Shown here: positions 26,810 through 37,000 of the stretch, one piece after another
How the letters are laid out: each line of letters opens with the position of its first letter
Numbering within the stretch: position 1 is the first letter of the stretch
Origin: Janthinobacterium sp. PAMC25594
GTDB taxonomy: Bacteria; Pseudomonadota; Gammaproteobacteria; Burkholderiales; Burkholderiaceae_D
Reading direction: 5' to 3'
Assembly (NCBI RefSeq): GCF_019443505.1
Contig: NZ_CP080377.1
Span: 434,001-498,000, forward strand
DNA: 64,000 nucleotides
Made by a program: the position numbers and the translations under genes
Notes under the pieces: model-generated
Seen by the model: only the letters and a program-made list of their open reading frames with translations
Databases searched by the model: none
Told to the model about the DNA's origin: nothing

Positions 26810-27639
26810 TGAGTAATACGCGCCCAAGCAACACCGGGCGCGCCCCTGGCGCCGCATCGCAAGATGCCGCGCCAGGCCCACGCGGCATGGCTGTGCATTA
26901 TTCAAGCATTGCATTGGCCTTGCTGGCGGGGATCTTGTTTGCCGGTTTCTGTGTCCTGGGAACCTGGCAAGTCAAGCGCCTGTTCTGGAAGCTTGACCTG
27001 ATCGAGCGCGTCGAACAACGCGTACATGCGCCCGCAACGGACGCACCTGGACCCGCAGCCTGGGCCAGCATTACGCCACAAACGGATGAATACCGCCATG
27101 TGCGACTCTCCGGTACCTATCTCCCCATTTTCAATACCCTGGTGCAGGCAACGACGGCACTGGGCAGCGGTTACTGGCTGGTGACGCCCTTGCGCCTGGC
27201 CGATGGCAGCACCGTGCTGGTCAACCGCGGCTTCGTGCCGAAACGCGCCAGCATCGCCGCCGGCACGCCGGCCGGCATCGTCGAGGTCGAAGGCTTGCTG
27301 CGCATCAGCGAGACGGGCGGTGGTTTCCTGCGCGAAAACAGTCCTGCCACGCAGCACTGGTATTCGCGCGACGTGGCCGCCATCGCCGGCTCGCACATGC
27401 TCACCAACGTGGCGCCGTATTTTGTCGATGCGAAAGAGAAATCGGAAACGGCTGTTGATGCCCCCGTCGGCGGCCTGACCGTGATCTCGTTCCACAACAA
27501 CCACCTGGTGTACGCCTTGACGTGGTTTGCGCTGGCCCTGATGGTGGCCGGCATCAGCTGGTGGATCGTGCGCGAAAGCCGGCGCCGCCGCGCCCGTGGC
27601 GCCCAGCGCCAGGAAAGCGACCATGCCGGGCAGGATTGA
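26806..27639 (+). CDS. SURF1-family oxidase assembly protein
   Basis: 277 residues, ATG 26806. Two membrane helices flank a periplasmic domain: the N-terminal one (SIALALLAGILFAGFCVLGT) is followed by WQVKRL, and the C-terminal one contains HLVYALTWFALALMVAG, with the conserved LVNRGFVP and NNHLVYALTWF motifs. SURF1 helps insert heme a into aa3/caa3 oxidases. Here it sits between cyoD and the sensor kinase in the slot where enterobacterial operons carry cyoE. Its role for a bo3 enzyme is inferred from position. Confidence 0.9.
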   Translation: MMSNTRPSNTGRAPGAASQDAAPGPRGMAVHYSSIALALLAGILFAGFCVLGTWQVKRLFWKLDLIERVEQRVHAPATDAPGPAAWASITPQTDEYRHVRLSGTYLPIFNTLVQATTALGSGYWLVTPLRLADGSTVLVNRGFVPKRASIAAGTPAGIVEVEGLLRISETGGGFLRENSPATQHWYSRDVAAIAGSHMLTNVAPYFVDAKEKSETAVDAPVGGLTVISFHNNHLVYALTWFALALMVAGISWWIVRESRRRRARGAQRQESDHAGQD

Positions 27640-28972
27640 GATCCTGCCCAATCGCGAAGTCTTAGAGCGCGGCGCCGTGGCGGCCGAGATGGAACATCCG
27701 GCCGGCCACCAGAACATGAAGCTGCTGATCCAGCTGCGCTGGCTGGCCGTCATCGGCCAGATCAGCACCATCTTCGGCGTGGGCGTGGGACTGGGCATCG
27801 CCTTGCCCGTGCCCTACATGCTCGAAGTGCTGTCCTGCCTCATCGCTTTTAATCTGGCCAGCCTGTTGCGCTGGCACGAACGCCAGCCCGTGTCCAATAC
27901 GGCCCTGTTCCTCGCTCTGCTGGTCGACGTCACCGTGCTGACGGCCCAGCTCTACCTGAGCGGCGGCATCAGCAACCCGTTTGCCTTCCTGTACTTATTG
28001 CAAGTCATCCTCAGCGCCGTGCTGCTGGAAGTGTGGTCGACCTGGATCATGGTGGCCATCACGAGCCTGTGCCTGGCGGGCCTGGCCTTGCTGCCCGGCC
28101 CCCTGATTCTGCCGATCGACCCCGAGCGGGGCTTTGCCAGCCTCTACGTGCAAGGCTTGCTGATCTGCTTTATCCTGAACGCGGCCTTGCTGGTGGTGTT
28201 CATCACGCGCATCAACCGCAACCAGCGCGCCGGCGACGCCAAGGTGGCGGACTTGCGCCAGCGCGCGGCGGAAGAAGAGCACATCATCCGCATGGGTTTG
28301 CTGGCCTCGGGCGCCGCGCACGAACTGGGCACGCCGCTGGCCACGCTGTCAGTCATCCTCGGCGACTGGCGCCGCATGCCGGAATTGAGCAAGAACAGCG
28401 AATTGCTGGAAGAAATCACGGAAATGCAGGCGCAGTTGCGGCGCTGCAAGAGCATCGTCAGCGGCATTTTGTTGTCGGCGGGCGAGGCGCGCGGCGAATC
28501 GTCCGTGAAGACGACGATCAACACCTTTCTCAACGACCTGGTGGACGAGTGGCGCAGCAGCCGCCCGATCCAGGATTTCGAGTACGATAACCGCATCGAA
28601 CATGACATACCCGTCGTCTTCGATTCGACCCTGAAACAAACGATTTGCAATGTGCTCGACAATGCGCTGGAAGCGTCGCCGGACTGGCTGCGCTTCGAGG
28701 CCACGCGCGAAGCGGATGCCTTGCACCTGGTCATTACCGATGCCGGCCCCGGCTTCGAGCCATCGATGCTGACGCACCTGGGCAAGCCATATCAAAGCAG
28801 CAAGGGTAAGCCCGGCGGCGGCCTCGGTCTGTTCCTGGTGGTGAATGTTGCGCGTACCCTGGGCGGCACGGTGACGGCGCGCAACCGGGTGCAGGGCGGG
28901 GCGGTGGTGCACCTGGCCTTGCCGCTGGCGGCCATCAAACTGGAAAGAGAAAGCGACCACCATGCAGGATGA
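27623..28972 (+). CDS. regB: RegB/PrrB/ActS-type redox-sensing histidine kinase
   Basis: 449 residues, ATG 27623 behind AGGAAAG, overlapping SURF1 by 17 bases. Six membrane helices precede the kinase domain. Family marks: ubiquinone-site motif GGISNPF at 114-120, H-box GAAHELGTPLATL with His233, a cysteine at 275 in LRRCKSIVSGIL at the place of the redox-active Cys265 of Rhodobacter RegB, N-box CNVLDNALEASP, and GGGLGLFLVVN. RegB proteins monitor quinone-pool redox state and lower kinase activity under oxidising conditions. Cotranscription with a quinol oxidase and SURF1 suggests feedback between enzyme and sensor. The symbol is by family. Confidence 0.88.
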   Translation: MPGRIEILPNREVLERGAVAAEMEHPAGHQNMKLLIQLRWLAVIGQISTIFGVGVGLGIALPVPYMLEVLSCLIAFNLASLLRWHERQPVSNTALFLALLVDVTVLTAQLYLSGGISNPFAFLYLLQVILSAVLLEVWSTWIMVAITSLCLAGLALLPGPLILPIDPERGFASLYVQGLLICFILNAALLVVFITRINRNQRAGDAKVADLRQRAAEEEHIIRMGLLASGAAHELGTPLATLSVILGDWRRMPELSKNSELLEEITEMQAQLRRCKSIVSGILLSAGEARGESSVKTTINTFLNDLVDEWRSSRPIQDFEYDNRIEHDIPVVFDSTLKQTICNVLDNALEASPDWLRFEATREADALHLVITDAGPGFEPSMLTHLGKPYQSSKGKPGGGLGLFLVVNVARTLGGTVTARNRVQGGAVVHLALPLAAIKLERESDHHAG

Positions 28973-29498
28973 CCGTCTGTTATTGATCATCGAAGACGAC
29001 GCCGCGTTTGCCCGCACCCTGGGCCGCTCGTTCGAGCGGCGCGGCTACCAGGTCATCCTGGCCACCAATTTCGACGAAGCGAGCGCCTTGCTGGAACAGC
29101 ATTGCCCCGACTACGCCGTCGTCGATCTGAAGCTCAATGGCAATACGTCCGGCCTGGCCTGCGTGCAGATGCTGCACCAGCACGACCCGGAGATGCTGAT
29201 CGTCGTGCTGACGGGCTACGCCAGCATCGGCACGGCCGTCGAAGCCATCAAACTGGGCGCCTGCCAGTACCTGGCGAAGCCGTCCAACACGGACGACATC
29301 GAAGCGGCCTTCGGCCACGTGGCCGGCAACGCCGACATCGAACTGACCAACCGCGCCACCAACATCAAGACCCTGGAATGGGAACGCATCCACGAAATGC
29401 TGGCCGAGACGGATTTCAATATTTCGGAAACGGCGAGAAGGCTGGGCATGCACCGGCGCACGCTGGCGAGGAAGCTGGAAAAGCAGCGGGTGAAATAA
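28962..29498 (+). CDS. regA: RegA/PrrA/ActR-type response regulator
   Basis: 178 residues, ATG 28962 overlapping the kinase by 11 bases. The receiver domain has Asp12, Asp13, phosphoacceptor Asp55 (YAVVDLKL), Thr84 and Lys106, followed by a Fis-type helix-turn-helix (ISETARRLGMHRRTLARKLE) that is almost the RegA/PrrA consensus. The cognate partner of the preceding kinase; the family controls respiration, redox and carbon genes. Likely targets include the cyo promoter upstream. The stop abuts the convergent gene's stop. Confidence 0.92.
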   Translation: MQDDRLLLIIEDDAAFARTLGRSFERRGYQVILATNFDEASALLEQHCPDYAVVDLKLNGNTSGLACVQMLHQHDPEMLIVVLTGYASIGTAVEAIKLGACQYLAKPSNTDDIEAAFGHVAGNADIELTNRATNIKTLEWERIHEMLAETDFNISETARRLGMHRRTLARKLEKQRVK

Positions 29499-30269
29499 TC
29501 AATTAGCAGCCTGCTCATTGTCGAATGTGAGCTCGAGCACGCTGTCGTCGCTCCAGTCCTGCTCCCGCAACGGCGGCGTGAACGACGCGCCGCTGAAGGG
29601 CACGGGCGCGCTTTTGCCGTTGTAGCTGATCGTCGCGGCCGTGATACGCCGTGCTTCCGTAAAGCTGTAGGTGCCTTTTTGCGACACGAAATTGCACGGC
29701 CCGCCCAGTGCGCCCATCGCCGTGCGCATGGCGAAAGGCAAGGTGTCCTTGTCGATGGCCCAATGGACTTCGCAGGCCAGCCGCAGGTCGCCCAGGCGGC
29801 GGATGGTGTCGCTGGTCGCCGCACTGCGGATGTAGGGAATCCACCTGACCGACCCCGCCTTGCGGTTCAAGGTCAGCTCGGCCTTGTCATACAGAGGACC
29901 GAGCCCGACGGGCAAGCTGAAGATATTGCGCTCCCCCAGCGGTATCGCGGTACCGGCCTCGTCGCTTTCCAGCCGCAGCGCGATGCCATGCATGTCGGCA
30001 TCGGCACGGCGCGGTTCCAGGATGAAGCGCAACTCGGCGCCTGGCGCCAGCGCGTGTTTTTCTTCGAAGCGTTTGACGCCCTTGAGCATGGCACTGTAGG
30101 GCTTCCAGTCCGGGTCCCGGATGCCTTTGACATTGACGGACGCGGCCGCCTCCTGGCCGGATGGCTCCACGGCTTGATCAGTATCAGCATGGGCCTGTAC
30201 CGCGGCGCCGCACATACACAGCAGAAGACCAGCTTTTTTGATTGCACGCATACCCATCTTTCTATTCAT
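29499..30269 (-). CDS. Hypothetical secreted protein
   Basis: 256 residues from ATG 30269; internal starts at 30257 or 30251 would still leave the signal peptide (AIKKAGLLLCMCGAAVQAHA). The mature part is beta-rich with repeated LxLE/LRLE strands and a conserved-looking end (WSDDSVLELTFDNEQ). It has a pattern of DUF3108-like periplasmic proteins (WKPYSAMLKGVKRFEEKHAL then LRFILEPRR), but this is a weak match by eye. Possibly periplasmic. It is convergent with regA and stands alone. Function unknown. Confidence 0.65.
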   Translation of the reverse strand: MNRKMGMRAIKKAGLLLCMCGAAVQAHADTDQAVEPSGQEAAASVNVKGIRDPDWKPYSAMLKGVKRFEEKHALAPGAELRFILEPRRADADMHGIALRLESDEAGTAIPLGERNIFSLPVGLGPLYDKAELTLNRKAGSVRWIPYIRSAATSDTIRRLGDLRLACEVHWAIDKDTLPFAMRTAMGALGGPCNFVSQKGTYSFTEARRITAATISYNGKSAPVPFSGASFTPPLREQDWSDDSVLELTFDNEQAAN

Positions 30270-30388
30270 TAATGAAAACGTGAGTGTAGAAAAAAACAGA
30301 GGTGGGAGCAGGTCTTTAAGACGGAACGTCAATTGGGATGAATGGAACGCTGGAAAGCGCTGTTTTTCTACACTATGCGCATCTGTAT

Positions 30389-30616
30389 TTACGTCAATGC
30401 CATCAGCAAGCCGGAAGCAATGACTGCCGCGGCAAATAGCGCGACGGCGAAGTGATTGTGAGGAATGCCTCTCGCTGGAGGGTAGTGGCCCAGCGTGAAT
30501 AGTCGCAGCATTGCCCAGCCCGGCCAATAGAACAGCTTTTCAATGACTGTTCCTAACAGACCATACATCAGCAGGCGAACGATCCAGACGATAGCGTCGA
30601 AAATCCAATCAAGCAC
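30389..30616 (-). CDS. Small membrane protein, unknown
   Basis: 75 residues, GTG start at 30616 with AGGA upstream. Two to three hydrophobic stretches (IFDAIVWIVRLLMYGLLGTV; FYWPGWAMLRLFTLGHYP; FAVALFAAAVIASGLLMALT) indicate an inner-membrane protein. No family recognised. It is followed on the same strand by the secreted-protein gene 120 bases away. Confidence 0.6.
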   Translation of the reverse strand: MLDWIFDAIVWIVRLLMYGLLGTVIEKLFYWPGWAMLRLFTLGHYPPARGIPHNHFAVALFAAAVIASGLLMALT

Positions 30617-30652
30617 AGTTCATCCTGGGGGCGATATGTGTACTGATTGAGT

Positions 30653-31147
30653 TCATGCCGCCGCCAGCCACTCCATCTTCTGCACCTGGATATGCGGATG
30701 GCTCTCCAGCGCTTCCCATTCCGGCAGGAATACAAATCCCTGCTTCTGGTAAAACGCGGCCGCGCGCGCATTCTCGGGCGCCACGTCGAGGACCAGCCGC
30801 GCATGGCCGCCGGCCAAGGCGTGTTGTTTCACCGCGCGGACCAACCCCGCCGCCACCGCCATGCCCCGGTATGCGCGATGCACCCACATGGCGATCAGGT
30901 TCGATTCCCCCGCGCTGCTGACGACATGGGCGGCGATGCCGATGGGGTGATCGCCGTCAAACGCCAGGAGGAAGGCACGCTGCGCCGTACTGACGGCGCG
31001 TTGCTGCCAATCTACATCGGTATAGGCGACCGCGCTGGCGTGGCTGACGCCGAAGGCGGTCGGCGCGTCGAGCAGGGCGGCCAGGCGCGTGGCTTTCAGG
31101 GCGGGCCAGTCGGCGCCGGTGGTGGGGCGGATCACGATGTTGTGCAA
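30653..31147 (-). CDS. GNAT-family N-acetyltransferase
   Basis: 164 residues with a TTG start at 31147. This start is preferred because AAGGAG lies nine bases upstream and the protein then opens with the usual IVIRPTTGADWPALKA; an ATG at 31225 lies inside the next gene. Acetyl-CoA motif: MWVHRAYRGMAVAAGLVRAV (a Q/RxxGxG/A variant with GMAVAA), then LVLDVAPENARAAAFYQKQG, a classic GNAT end. It acetylates an amine of unknown identity. Cytosolic. Confidence 0.83.
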   Translation of the reverse strand: MHNIVIRPTTGADWPALKATRLAALLDAPTAFGVSHASAVAYTDVDWQQRAVSTAQRAFLLAFDGDHPIGIAAHVVSSAGESNLIAMWVHRAYRGMAVAAGLVRAVKQHALAGGHARLVLDVAPENARAAAFYQKQGFVFLPEWEALESHPHIQVQKMEWLAAA

Positions 31148-31217
31148 ACCAGGCAACTCCTTACTGTGCGGCACGGCGGTGGATGACGATGTTTTTTGAT
31201 AGGCCTCGCCAGCTTCG

Positions 31218-31652
31218 TCAGGCATCAGGATAAGTGTCGAGGCGTGCGCGCAATGCGGGCCAGGTTTCAAGAAGAAAGTCTTCCCGCTGCGCCATCTGCC
31301 CGTCGGCCTGCGCCTGTCGCAACAGGGCTTCGATGGCGGCCACATGCTGTGCCGTCTTCTGTTGCAGCGACAGGTCGAACAGGATCAGGGCCGCTTCGAA
31401 GTTGCCGGGCGGGCGCTGATCGTCTGGCGGCGCGGCGGGGAAGGGCGGCACCGCAAACGCCGCGCCATGCCAGATGGCCAGGGTTTGCAGGATTTTCTTG
31501 CCCAGTTGCCGGGCGGCGCCATCGGCGCCCTCGCTGTACAGCTCGGCCAGGGGCAAGGCCACGTCAAGCGCGGGGCTAGCGTCGTGGCGATACAGGGACA
31601 GCAGCACGGTGCCATTGTGTGGCAGTGAAACCTCGATCTTGGGCATGGGCAT
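31218..31652 (-). CDS. Hypothetical protein
   Basis: 144 residues; ATG 31652 or 31646. Slightly acidic, soluble, with no motif that I recognise. It begins with two beta strands (KIEVSLPHNGTVLLSLYRHD) and ends in a predicted helix bundle (AAIEALLRQAQADGQMAQRE). The GNAT gene follows 70 bases downstream on the same strand, so they may be cotranscribed. Confidence 0.6.
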   Translation of the reverse strand: MPMPKIEVSLPHNGTVLLSLYRHDASPALDVALPLAELYSEGADGAARQLGKKILQTLAIWHGAAFAVPPFPAAPPDDQRPPGNFEAALILFDLSLQQKTAQHVAAIEALLRQAQADGQMAQREDFLLETWPALRARLDTYPDA

Positions 31653-32314
31653 GACAAGCTGTAGTTTTTAGCATCAAAAACGTCATACTAAGCCACATCG
31701 ACCTGCTCTGCAACGGCAATCCCCCGGCGGCGCTATATGCCGCGCCAGGGGGAAAAAGGGATGGCGCGGTGGGCACGTCGCATTCTTGTCGCGCATGTCC
31801 GGCCTTCCGAGATTACAGCAAAACGGGCGTGCAATTTAATGTCCACATGGAAACAATATAAAAAAATTTCAAATGTGCACGGATGTATCGAACTTTGGGA
31901 ATGCCGTTAAATGACGATGGCGTTTGCGGATGTTTCTCCGTATTCTTGCTTCAGCACTGACGATCAGGGCCCCGTCGTCCAGCTGAGGCGTACGGCTGGC
32001 AAATAAAACAATGTGCAAAAAAACGACTGAGGCGTATTTTCAATTCAAGTATTCCTTGCACATAGGAATTTGATGCTTATTCTCAATGAACTCATAACGC
32101 TTTTGCCGCAGAGACCAAACGATACGTGGGGCTGGAGGGTCGAATGGGGAAGTCCTTCTATTGATGAAAACGCCCATGTTTTCAAGTTGTCGAAGAAAAC
32201 TAAAGAGCTCGCCTCAATTCCGCATGCCGCCATGATCGGCTGACGGCCCCTCACCACCCCTGTCGATGATTTTCATCGCCAAGGAAGCCATTCGCGTCAG
32301 AAGGGATTCAACTC
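31653..32314. other. 662-bp AT-richer intergenic region upstream of the TPS locus
   Basis: No convincing gene on either strand. A GC hairpin CCCCCggCGGCG-ctatatg-CCGCGccaGGGGG lies at 31721-31752 near the start of the flanking gene. The rest (31840-32240) is clearly poorer in GC than its surroundings and probably holds the tpsB promoter and control sites. I could not place -35/-10 elements with confidence. Confidence 0.5.
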
Positions 32315-34009
32315 ATGCTGCCACATCGCTCGCCGCTGTACATCCTGACAGTTTTGTCGATCTCCGTTTCATCCGCCTTCGCGCAAACCGTTCCGGACGC
32401 GGGTTCGCTATTGCAGCAAATTGAAAAAGGGCGACTGGCGCCGCCGCCGGGCAAGCCGGGGCCGCTTCTGGCGCCGCCGCCGCAGCCCATGAAGGAATTG
32501 TCGGGAATGTCGGTCACAGTGTCGCGTTTTCAATTCGCCGGCAATACCTTGCTCACGGAAGCGCAACTGGCGCCTGCCGTGGCAAGCTTCGTGAACCGGC
32601 CACTCTCGTTCAATGACCTGCAAAACGCCGCCGCCGCAGTGGCCGAAACCTACCGCAAGGCGGGCTGGATCGTGCGCGTCTATCTGCCACTGCAGGAGAT
32701 CAAGGACGGCGTCGTGACGCTGCAGGTGGTCGAAGCGGTGTTCGGCCAGGTGCGCATGGAAGGCACGGCGCCGACCCGCGTGCCATTCGACAGGCTGGTG
32801 CCGATCGTGGGTGCCGCCCAGCCACATGGCGACGCGCTGAAAGCGCAGGCGATGGACCGCGCCCTGCTGCTGCTCGATGACATGCCTGGCATCAGCACGG
32901 CCGGCAGCCTGGCACCCGGGGAGCAGGCGAATGAAGTCGACCTGGTCTTGAAGGTCGAGGATGAAAAACTCATCAACGGGCAGGTCGGCGTCGACAATGC
33001 CAGCGCCCGTTCCACCGGCAGCGCGCGCCTGACCGCCGACTTGTACATCAATAGTCCCCTGCGTTTTGGCGACCAGGCGGTCGTCAATCTGATGCATACG
33101 GAAGGCAGCGATTATGCCCGCCTGGCCTACACCGTGCCGCTGGGCGCGGCCGGATGGCGGGTCGGCGCCAACGCGTCCCACCTGCGCTACCGCCTGGTGG
33201 ACGATGCGCTGGCCGCGCTCGACGCATCCGGGACGTCGACCACGAGCGGGGTCGAGGCGACCTACCCGCTGATCCGTGCCCGTCTGCAAAATCTTTACCT
33301 GGCCCTCAATTACGACAACAAGCGCTTCGACAATCGGGCGGCGGCAACCACCATCACCGACTACAAGATCGATACCTTCACCGTCGGCCTGAACGGCAAT
33401 GTGCTGGATCAATACGGTGGCGGCGGCAGCAACAGTGCCAGCCTCGCGCTGGTGCACGGCAAGGTCGACCTGGACGGCTCGCCCAACGCCCGCGCCGATG
33501 CCCTGACCACGCGCACCGGCGGCAGTTTCACCAAACTGCGCTATGCCGCCAGCCGCCAGCAGGTACTCACCGAGGCGCTGGCCCTGTACGCCGCGTTCTC
33601 GGGTCAGACCGCAGGAAAGAACCTCGATTCGGCCGAGAAATTCTATCTCGGCGGCGCGTATGGCGTGCGCGCCTATCCATCCAACGAAGGCGGCGGTTCG
33701 GAAGGACAGCTGTTCAACCTGGAGCTGCGCGCGCGCCTGCCCAACAATGTGAACGTCACCGGCTTCTACGACTGGGGCCACGTGAAGGTCAACCACGACA
33801 ATCATTTCCCCGGCGCACCGGCGCTTGGCAGCTATAGCCTCAAGGGCGCGGGACTGTCCGTCGCCTGGCTGGCCAGCTTCGGCCTGAATCTCAAAGCGAC
33901 CTGGGCCAGGCGCATTGGTGACAATCCGAACCCGACACTGACAGGAACGGACCAGGATGGTTCATTCAGAAAGAATCGCTTCTGGCTCCAGGCCACCATG
34001 CCTTTCTAG
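32315..34009 (+). CDS. TpsB outer-membrane transporter (ShlB/FhaC/HecB family)
   Basis: 564 residues, ATG 32315 behind AAGGGA. Signal peptide to about residue 23 (VSSAFAQ), a Pro-rich linker (LAPPPGKPGPLLAPPPQPM), a POTRA-type domain (VSRFQFAGNTLLTEAQLAP), a second POTRA, and a C-terminal 16-strand beta-barrel ending in Phe (FWLQATMPF). The VRAYP segment in YGVRAYPSNEGGG is the conserved VRGY/F-type motif of the TpsB barrel. It exports the neighbouring TpsA exoprotein across the outer membrane. 60 bases upstream of tpsA, same operon. Confidence 0.92.
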   Translation: MLPHRSPLYILTVLSISVSSAFAQTVPDAGSLLQQIEKGRLAPPPGKPGPLLAPPPQPMKELSGMSVTVSRFQFAGNTLLTEAQLAPAVASFVNRPLSFNDLQNAAAAVAETYRKAGWIVRVYLPLQEIKDGVVTLQVVEAVFGQVRMEGTAPTRVPFDRLVPIVGAAQPHGDALKAQAMDRALLLLDDMPGISTAGSLAPGEQANEVDLVLKVEDEKLINGQVGVDNASARSTGSARLTADLYINSPLRFGDQAVVNLMHTEGSDYARLAYTVPLGAAGWRVGANASHLRYRLVDDALAALDASGTSTTSGVEATYPLIRARLQNLYLALNYDNKRFDNRAAATTITDYKIDTFTVGLNGNVLDQYGGGGSNSASLALVHGKVDLDGSPNARADALTTRTGGSFTKLRYAASRQQVLTEALALYAAFSGQTAGKNLDSAEKFYLGGAYGVRAYPSNEGGGSEGQLFNLELRARLPNNVNVTGFYDWGHVKVNHDNHFPGAPALGSYSLKGAGLSVAWLASFGLNLKATWARRIGDNPNPTLTGTDQDGSFRKNRFWLQATMPF

Positions 34010-34069
34010 TTTTTCAGATTTCGCCGCATGCCCCCATTCCGTTTCCCTCTGCTTTGAAGGAGTACCACC

Positions 34070-37000
34070 ATGCACGCGTCCATGAACCGTATTTATCGCC
34101 TGATCTGGAGCGAGATTCTTGGCGCCTGGGTCGCCGTGGCGGAAAACGCCAGGGGTAAAGGCAAGCGCAGCGGCCGCACCTTGCTCGCTCCGGCGTGCGC
34201 GGCGCTCGGTCTTGGCGCCAGCATGGCCGCCTTCGCGGCGCCGCCCGCGCCGACCGAGTTGCCGGCCGGCGCGAAGGTCGTTGGCGGCCAGGTCGTGATC
34301 ACGCAGAATGGCGCGGCGATGAACATCCAGCAGGGCACGGCGCGCGGGGCGATCGACTGGCAGACGTTCAATCTTGGCGCCAAGGCCAGCGTCAATTTCG
34401 CCCAGCCTTCGGCCAGCGCCGTCACCTTGAACCGGGTACTCGATGCGCAACCGAGCCAGATTTTCGGCCGCATCACCTCGAATGGCCAGGTATTCCTGAG
34501 CAACCCGAATGGCGTTTATTTCAGTCCCTCCGCGTCGGTCGATGTGGGCGGACTGGTGGCCACCACCCACAATATGTCGAGCGCCGATTTCATGGCGGGC
34601 ATGAACACGTTTTCCCGCGGGGGCGCGACGGGCAGCGTCATCAATGAGGGGAGCCTGCACGCGACGCTGGGCGGCTATATCGCCTTGCTGGCGCCGGAAG
34701 TGCGCAACTATGGCCTGATCATGGCCCGCGCCGGCACCGTGGCGCTGGCATCGGGCGAGCAGATCAAGCTGCAGTTCGGCGACAGCAATACCCTGGCCGG
34801 CGTAGTCGTTACGCCATCCGCGATCGCCGCCCTGGTCGAGAACCGGCAGGCGGTGCTGGCTCCCGGCGGCACCATCATCATGTCGGCCCAGGCGGCCAAT
34901 CGCCTGATGGGCGGCGTGATCAACAACAGCGGCGCGCTGGAGGCCAACGGCTTGACGAGCGATGGCGGGCGCATCATGCTCACGGCGTCCGACCAGATCA
35001 GCGCCGGCGGCAGCATCAGCGCCAACGCGGCGCCCGGCAGCACGGGACGGGGCGGCACGGTGACCGTGATCGCGGACCTCGCCAATGCGGCCAGCCGCAC
35101 CGATGTCAGCGGCAGTTTCAGTGCGCGCGGCGGCGACAGCGGCGGCGACGGCGGCTTCATCGAAACCTCCGCCAGCCACCTGACCATCCGCGACGCCACC
35201 CGCGTCGACGCGCGCGCCACGCACGGCAAGTCGGGCCGCTGGCTGCTCGATCCGGACGGCTTTACGATTGCCGCCAGCGGCGGCGATATCAGCGGCGCGA
35301 CCCTGAGCAGCAACCTGGCGACCGCCGATGTCGCCATTGCCAGCACCAACGGCGGCGGCAGCGACGGCAATGTGACCGTCAATGATGCCGTCACCTGGAG
35401 CGCCAACAAGCTGACCCTGACGGCCACCAATGACGTCAATATCAATGCGGTGATGACGGCGAGCGGCACGGCCAGCCTCGATCTCGAGCCGACGGCAGGC
35501 AAGGTCAATACGTCATTTGGCGCCGGCAACACCTTCAAGGGTAAAGTCAATTTCGCCGGCAGCGGTACGTTGACGATCAAGAATCAGGTCTATACCGTCA
35601 TCAACAGCCTGGGCGCCGACCGCAACGATATGACGCCGGGCACCTTGCAGGGCGTGCAAGCAAGTCAGAACGCCTTCTACGCGCTGGGCAGCGACATCGA
35701 CGCCACGTCGACGGCTGCCTGGAATGCCAGTGGCGCCATCGGCATGCAGCAGTTTTCCATCTCATGGGGCGCATTCGACGGCCTCGGTCACGTCATCATC
35801 GCGCCTACGATCAACAACCAGTCGTCCTTGTTTGCCAGCCTGTATGGCGACAATACGGTTCAGCTGCGCAATCTTGGCATCGTCGGCGGCACGGTCAACG
35901 GGGCACAATACGCGTCCGGCATGGTCGGCCGGAGCTGGGGCAGCATCAGCAACAGTTTCTCGACCATGAACGTTACCGGCTTCAATAACACGGGTGGCCT
36001 GGTCGGCGAAAGCCAGGCCGGGATCATCACCAACAGCTATGCCGGCGGCACTATTTCGGGCACCACGAACGTGGGTGGACTGGTGGGGAGAATGTTCGGC
36101 GGGCAAACGATCAACAGCTACGCCAGCGGCAATGTCACGGGCACCACGGCGTTCATCGGCGGGCTGGCCGGCGTCAATTACTTCGGCACCATCAGCAGCA
36201 GCTACGCCAGCGGCAACGTCACTGGCAGTCAGGCCGTCGGTGGCCTGGTCGGCCTGAATCAGGCGGCGGGCGGCAGCGGCAGCAACATCATCAATACCTA
36301 TGCCACGGGTGCGGTCAACGGCAACACCAATGTCGGCGGCCTGGTGGGCGAGAACGGTTCGAACATCAGCAACAGCTATGCCGTGGGCGCCGTGACTATC
36401 AACAATGGCAACACCAGTGTGGGCGGCCTGGTCGGCACGCTGACGGTCGATGGCGCCAACTCGCCGTCCGTCATTAGCAACAGCTTCTGGGATACCCAGA
36501 CCAGCGGCCAGCCGGCCAGCGCTGGCGGCACGGGCAAGACTACTACCGAAATGAAAGCCATGGGCACCTTCACGGGCGCCGGCTGGAATTTTTCTTCGGC
36601 GCCCGTGTGGCAGATCAAGGCCAGCGTCAACAATGGTTACCCCTGCCTGACGGCGTTCGCCAACTGCACGATTTCCAAGCCGCTCAGCGTGCATGTGAAC
36701 AGCAGCCAGAGCAGCAACATCTACGGCGACCTCGTCGGTACATTTACCTATAGCCTGTTCAATGGCAGCACACTGCTGGACGCGAACGGCATGGCCGCCC
36801 TTGGACTGGACGTCAGCGGCAGCGCCTTGTTTGGCGGCGCGCCCAGCGTCGGATCGAATGCGGGGCACTATCAGATTATCTACAACTCGGGCCTGGTCCT
36901 GGGCGGCGTCAACGCGGGTGACTACGTCTTCCTCGCCGATGCAGGCCTGAGCTACACGGTGTTCAAACGGCCGCTGGGCCTGGTCGCCACGCGCGAATAC

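Noticed and set aside
30653..31345. Longer GNAT protein starting at an upstream ATG
   Set aside because: That start lies within the next gene and adds non-homologous residues; the TTG at 31147 has the only good ribosome site.
31721..31752. Rho-independent terminator in the gap before tpsB
   Set aside because: The hairpin has no T-run on either strand and neither flanking gene ends there.
32045..32257. 70-residue frame on the minus strand upstream of tpsB
   Set aside because: No ribosome site, no plausible composition, and it lies in an AT-rich control region.
34093..36868. Possible contact-dependent inhibition (CDI) system in the TPS locus
   Set aside because: No VENN-type or toxin domain at the TpsA C-terminus and no small immunity gene after it; the end is a short beta domain.
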